This document shows, piece by piece, positions 18,602 to 22,910 of a stretch of 22,910 nt of DNA. How positions within the stretch are numbered: position 1 is the first letter of the stretch; each line of letters starts with the position of its first letter. A program made the position numbers and the translations under genes. Source of the stretch: Chara braunii (lineage: Eukaryota > Streptophyta > Charophyceae > Charales > Characeae). The notes beneath the pieces were generated by a model. The model did not search any database, was not told where the DNA came from, and saw only the letters and a list, made by a program, of their open reading frames with translations. The stretch spans positions 2,950 through 25,859 of the forward strand of contig BFEA01000615.1 of NCBI GenBank assembly GCA_003427395.1, written 5' to 3'.

Positions 18602-19127
18602 CTCAACANCAGAAAAAATTCTCAGAATTAAATAATCGTTCTAGACTAAAATTACATTCTAAATTTCAAATTTTCAGTCCATCTTAAAAAATGTCATTCC
18701 AATNTTCAAATTTCCTTATGTGAAAATTTTCCTTCCAACAATGGGGTATCTCTTCTTATTTGAACTGCATGCTAAAGATGGAATGAAAGTGTGGATGAGT
18801 TCATGAAATATTTTAATTGGACTGTCATTCTAAGTAAGGATTTTCAGTCATAAATAGNTCAATNCAATCTTAATTAGAAGATATTTGTTGTAGTAGAATG
18901 AAAGTCTAATTAAAATNTTTTATAAACTCGTCCAGACTTTCATTCCATCTTGAANAAATAAATGTAGTTGGAAGAGAAANCTCACATTTAGACGGAAANA
19001 TATCAAATTGAATTGGAAATTTTAGAATTGGACGAACAATGGAATGGTAATTTATAAATATAAAGGATTTTTTTTTATGGAATGTTTTTTCAACTTTCAT
19101 TTTGTCGTGGNAATTTTTTTGTTGTAG
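18602..19127. mobile_element. ~526-bp non-autonomous inverted-repeat element in the LINE
   Basis: LINE coding stops abruptly near 19127 (GRTVIE) and resumes near 18601 (EDPLYRNAPL). Between them is AT-rich non-coding DNA whose ends are inverted copies: ctcaacancagaaaaaattc on the left and, read inward from the right, ctacaacaaaaaaattncca, alignable over about 27 nt with gaps. Inside lies a 44-nt inverted repeat (18775-18818 against 18908-18951) with only five differences. I could not identify a target duplication, so the superfamily is unknown. Confidence 0.7.
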
Positions 19128-20432
19128 GGNTTCGATAACTGTGCGACCAGAGTTGATTTTTGTCANAGAAAAAAAACTTGCATNCATCTCCCCTTCCATT
19201 TGGTGTTTCCTCAACGTACCTCTAATCCTTATTCCTTGCCATCTATATTCCATTAGTGTTAGTAACTGATCCTCCAGTTCTTTGATTTCTTTAACCAGAG
19301 GTTCTAAAACTCTTAATTCCTCGAATTCATTCTCCTGTTGTTTAAGTTGTTCAATTCTCTGGAGCAAGTCTGTTTCTTTAGAATATCTTTGTGAGGCTAG
19401 GAGTTTATAGTATTCATTGCATTTACGACCTAAAAATGCTAGGCCGCTGTTGAACCGTATTATGTCATCTTGGATGAGATCCCTCTGATTACGCCAGAAG
19501 GTCCACACATCCTTGAGATAANAAATAAAATTATCAATCTTTAGATGAGATGTATTAAGTTTATAGAATCTCTTCCCTTGATTTGTTTTTTTCCTAAATG
19601 AGAGGACTGCAACACACATAGCATGATCTAATCTTGGAAACGAAGTTTGCGGGAAGATCTCAGCACACTGTATTGCTCCCTGAAGTGCTTCAGACATCAA
19701 AATGAGGTCAATACGAGATTTAGACCCTTGACTAGATTGACCTTTCCTGAAGGAGGAGAAAAATCTCTGAGTAGGATTAAGTCGTCTATAAGAATAAAAA
19801 AGGTTCAGGGACTGACATAGATTATTTATAATTATCTCATTTGACTCAATATAAATAGGACATGGGGATGGGATNTGTCATCGATCAAGTTGTCTATTTG
19901 GATTTGCATTGAAATCCCCAGCTATAATAATTGGGATCCCTTGTGGAAGACGCGAAATAAATGATTCAAAATGTTTTTGTCCCTCTCTAACATCATTAGG
20001 CCCATATACACATAGGATACATGCCNCCTCCAGTTCGAGCATTACTAGAACAAAAGTCCATCTNCCTTCCTCCTTGTCTACCTCCGCATAAATGGGGTCT
20101 GCCCTAGAATGAGGGGGAATCCAAATAACCACACNTNCACTACTAGGTTTCCNTGCATGGGCTCTGAAAGCTTGGTGAGGCCATATTGCCTTATGTGTAT
20201 GGTTATGTGCATCCGTATTCATTAGATGAGTTTCCTGGATACATATTACATCGGGCCAGTCCCTACCCCCAATACCTTTTATCTGATCATAGATTGCTCG
20301 TTTTTTTGTTTGTTGAGCTGAGGCCAGTCNATTAACATTAAGCGACCGCANATCCAAATTTGCACTCCTTTTTAGAGACTTTAATTNCTTATCCTTGTTA
20401 TATAATGCATCTATTAATTTAATTCCTCCCAT
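19128..20432 (-). pseudogene. LINE ORF2 N-terminus: APE-type endonuclease and linker
   Basis: One minus-strand frame runs from an ATG at 20432 to about 19128 with a single TGA (19878-19880). Endonuclease motifs appear in order: RSLNVN, DVICIQETHL (metal-binding Glu), RWTFVLVMLELE, CVYGPN, PIIIAGDFNANPN, SRIDLILMSEALQ and, as the final Asp-His pair, RLDHAMCVAVLS. The linker that follows is coiled-coil-like (LQRIEQLKQQENEFEELRVL, LVKEIKELEDQLLTL) and ends with GIRIRGTLRKHQMEGEM and FFSxTKINSGRTVIE, which typically precede the RT domain. The enzyme nicks target DNA to prime reverse transcription. Several single Ns occur within it. Apart from the stop, the catalytic motifs look intact. Confidence 0.93.
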
Positions 20433-20510
20433 TTTATTCTCCTAATAATTTTATCCGTTCACTGAGGAAGGANGTTATTAGGAAGATGTAGGGGGAAATT
20501 AAAAGTGTCA

Positions 20511-20728
20511 CGATGCACTCAAAGGTAACCAAACACCCTGGTCCAATACTCCACCAGCATCCAATGTGTTCTTCCTNAAAAATCTCACAAGAATAGTGCC
20601 CACGTCTGTCTCAGACCAAAATTTGCTAGCTTTAACCTTTAATAGCTGCATTTCCTTAAGAACTTGCTGCCCCATCCATCTTAGATTTACCTGTTTTGAG
20701 GGGTCATATCGGAGATTGACGTCCTTTT
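20511..20728 (-). pseudogene. LINE ORF1 C-terminal fragment
   Basis: About 70 codons read RYDPSKQVNLRWMGQQVLKE, MQLLKVKASKFWSETDVGTI, LVRFxRKNTLDAGG and end QGVWLPLSAS followed by TGA, about 80 bp upstream of the ORF2 start. Its position directly before ORF2, on the same strand and with a stop, fits the end of LINE ORF1. The family match is weak by itself. The upstream part of ORF1 is not recognisable. Confidence 0.55.
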
Positions 20729-21235
20729 NCCGCTATCTTTTGTGATTCTGTGAGGAGTGTGAACATGGATGTAACTCCAAATATGACTAGCCAAGAAACG
20801 ACAAANACACAATGATCTAAAGCAAACTACAGAGTTCTATCTGGTGCAGGTGCTTTGCAGAAATCCGAAGGAAGATCCATCAAAATCAAAAGAGAGGTCC
20901 GTCAGACCAGCTAATAGCCGGGTGGAGCCTNGGTTGTCATGAGGANGTTTCCCACCTTGCACCCTTGAGACTCATTAGGGAGTACCGTATTCCAGGTACT
21001 CGAGATCTCAATGGGTACAACCTAGATTTGCTCTTTTATCAGCTAAATGATANTCTGTCGTGCCCTAAGTAGCTCAGCAACACTNCCNCAACCACTAGTA
21101 GGTCTCCCACTACCTCNAGTCGTTCNGTTGCCTGCTATGGACAAGCCCAGTATAGATACCAAAGGAGAAGAACTTAGCAAGGACCTATTAGGTGTGTTAC
21201 AAACCAGAGGCAACCAAGCAAAGGAAAGAACACGA
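20729..21235. other. unassigned region upstream of the LINE
   Basis: It may include the decayed LINE 5' part. A plus-strand stretch around 20,968-21,050 translates to REYRIPGTRDLNGYNLDLLF, which looks protein-like but soon meets a stop; I do not recognise it. Several Ns are present. Confidence 0.35.
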
Positions 21236-21372
21236 ACAATCTAAGTTTACACCGTAATGAAGCCCAACAACAAAAGGAAAACCAACAATCTAAGTTCACA
21301 CTATAGTGAAGCCAAGCAACAAAAAGAGCACAAACACTCAAGTTCAGACCGTAGTGAAGCCAACCTCCGACA
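21236..21372. repeat. 49-bp minisatellite, about three copies
   Basis: Copies begin at 21236, 21285 and 21334 with the pattern acaatctaagttYacac, then gtgaagccaagcaacaaaa. The period is exactly 49 between starts, and the third copy is cut short. Not a multiple of three, so unlikely to be coding. Confidence 0.85.
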
Positions 21373-22885
21373 AACATTTCGTTCCTTCAACGAAGAGGCG
21401 TGTGCTAGCGAGCGTGGTACAACTAGAGCCTACAGATAGAGGGGAGCAGGGATCTGGTTTGTAAATCCGGTCGAGTGCAAAACACGAAGAAATCTACACT
21501 ACAACGCAAGGTAGAGGAGAAATAGAAAACAGACCAATGAAATCGGTCAGATGCAAAGTGCGAAAAGCTCAGCCTGTGGACCGTGGAAAATCGAAGATGC
21601 TAAATCCCTTGTTTATTCGTGCTAAATGCTGTGTGCAAATAGACCAGCGTATTGATGTCAACAGGTGGGGACGAGAGATGAGCAACAACACGTGCAATCA
21701 GTGAGGGGGCAGCGGTAGGAGTTATCCAGGATTAAGAATTATGAGGAGCGTATGCAATTATAATAGCCTAGTAATAGGCAAGTTAAAAAACGGTGAATCC
21801 AGCCATAGAGAGGGACTGAATACAGGCCCTTGAAAACGAGAAAAACAACCAAGGTTAGGTTCGAAGTCCCAGTGAGTGACACAGATGGCTTAAAGAAGGG
21901 GAGATAATTCCACGTTCAAAGGAAAAAGAAACAGCTCAGATAAGGAGGAACCGATATACCTAAAGCAGGTAAGGGTAAATAAAGTAAACTTCTCTACGTG
22001 TCATCGTGACCTCCGGTCGAGACTAATGCACTACTGGAAACACTCCCACGGCCACCAATGAAACTCCCACTTCCCAATAGTGATCATGTAGAGCTTCAGG
22101 TCTTCTCACACTTCGAGTCTTCACGCTCCCGGTTGAGGTAGTTGCTAGTACTTGGCTTGTGTTCCTCACAACAACACCCCCACCACTGCAAGTTGCCCTC
22201 CCACTGCTCCCGGAAGTGCCGCTGTCTGACTCACGATTCGCCGTGCACTGGACTCACTCTCCCTTCTTTGTGGTGTTGGTCATGTATATTTCCCAAAAAC
22301 AGGGTTCATACAGAGGTTGCAATAGCCTGAAATTTTGATCGTTGACGGTGTAGAGGGATCCGGAACCACCCTGCTCCCTGGTATTTCGCAGGGAGACACA
22401 GCCCCTTGTCAAGGCTGAGGGATATGGCCGAACCTCGGGAGTACAGAGTACTCCATAGCTCCGCCCCACGCCCCGTAACCCGCGCCTTGCTCCCGACGCA
22501 GAGCGTCGCCGTTTCCGGACGGCGGTATCATCGGTAACGCAGCGCTTCCACGAAGCACTCCCAACCCTCGTCCTTGACCGAAAATTTTGGTTGCAAAAAG
22601 AATTGTTTGAGGGATAATTGGAAGAAAGAGCCCACGCCAAAACCTTTTCGGTTTTGGCCGCCCAAAGTTAGNCCGTTTGGTACTACCNGCCGAAATGTCT
22701 TCACCCTGGGTGAAAGACGCCTTNGCGCCGTGGCCACAACTCAGATGGCCTGGATTTACCGATTGATAAATTTGGCTCTGTTTTTTTGCGCCAGATTCGT
22801 GAACCGGTAGGGCCCTTCTTTTTCAAAATACGATACCTGGGCCTCTTTCTATCCTTCAGCGGTACCACCCTCACCCTCTTTTACG
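21373..22885. other. unassigned region, no supported gene
   Basis: About 1.5 kb with mixed composition. Open frames on either strand at 22142-22640 are Arg/Ser-rich and show no domain. A short hairpin ctccctg ... cagggag lies near 22,374-22,396. From 22,340 to 22,760 the DNA is more GC-rich than its surroundings. I cannot assign it. Confidence 0.4.
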
Positions 22886-22910
22886 TTTTTTTTTTTTTTT
22901 TTTTTTTTTT
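22886..22910. repeat. terminal run of 25 T
   Basis: The window ends inside a homopolymer. This is probably a contig or scaffold end, or the start of a longer A/T tract. It is not a poly(A) tail of the minus-strand LINE, which would lie at the left end of that element. Confidence 0.8.

Larger units (their letters stand above)
14838..20728 (-). mobile_element. decayed L1-like LINE (non-LTR retrotransposon)
   Basis: Read on the minus strand the order is ORF1 tail, APE endonuclease, linker, reverse transcriptase, connection region and zinc-binding C-terminus, which is the plant L1-type layout. Two later insertions (16844-17389 and 18602-19127) interrupt it, so the LINE itself is about 4.8 kb. 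Its ORF2 keeps long stretches of frame, broken by single stops (19878, 18056, 17789, 16620, 15650 region). No clear poly(A) tail or target duplication is visible at the left end. It is an old, inactive copy. Confidence 0.92.

Noticed and set aside
22254-22640. 128-residue minus-strand frame near the right end
   Set aside because: Arg/Ser/Gly-rich, no domain, composition of a chance frame in GC-rich DNA.

Overview
This is eukaryotic nuclear DNA. There are spliceable coding segments on the minus strand, a plant-type L1-like LINE, non-autonomous DNA transposons, minisatellites, microsatellites and an assembly gap of 256 N. I see no bacterial operons, rRNA, tRNA or CRISPR. The mix (an Ulp1-type protease gene of transposon style, an L1-like LINE with a plant-style zinc-binding C-terminus, a hAT-type MITE) suggests the green lineage, perhaps a charophyte such as Chara. 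The organism is a guess that I cannot verify.

Left part (1 to ~7,100, minus strand, GC-rich): one decayed, multi-segment gene read from about 7,096 down past base 1. In protein order it holds a hypothetical start, a ParB-like region (PVCGQHNARAA), a middle region that may be a worn DNA-methyltransferase fold (motif I-like FLGKPHAQ near 3,990), a long disordered linker, and an Ulp1/SENP (C48) cysteine-protease domain that runs off the window. The middle and upstream part has several in-frame stops, at least three frame changes and a 301-bp internal tandem duplication. I read it as a mobile-element gene that has become a pseudogene, although the Ulp1 domain itself keeps its catalytic residues.

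7,390 to 8,900: just upstream of that gene lies a degenerate array of a 16-bp palindrome, consensus YTCGGATNNATCCGAR, inside a diverged ~1-kb duplication. The same palindrome occurs six times inside the linker exon of the gene (1,759-2,416). Palindromes near a gene with a ParB-like domain are the most intriguing signal in the window, but any functional link is conjecture.

9,768 to 10,917: four large imperfect hairpins (foldback units), the later ones in ~309-bp tandem units. 11,318 to 11,824: a GA microsatellite broken by the gap. 12,257 to 12,560: an 82-bp tandem duplication and a GGA-rich tract.

From ~12,600 the DNA turns AT-rich. It holds a 34-bp palindromic satellite (13,826-14,307), a G-rich/C-rich inverted block (14,308-14,640), then a decayed LINE on the minus strand (~14,838-20,728) with ORF1 tail, APE endonuclease, reverse transcriptase and zinc-binding C-terminus. 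The LINE is interrupted by two insertions: a 546-bp hAT-like MITE with a perfect 8-bp target-site duplication (16,844-17,389), and a ~526-bp inverted-repeat element (18,602-19,127). The right end (20,729-22,910) has a 49-bp minisatellite and otherwise unrecognised sequence, and finishes in 25 T. Isolated single Ns occur only to the right of ~17,980.
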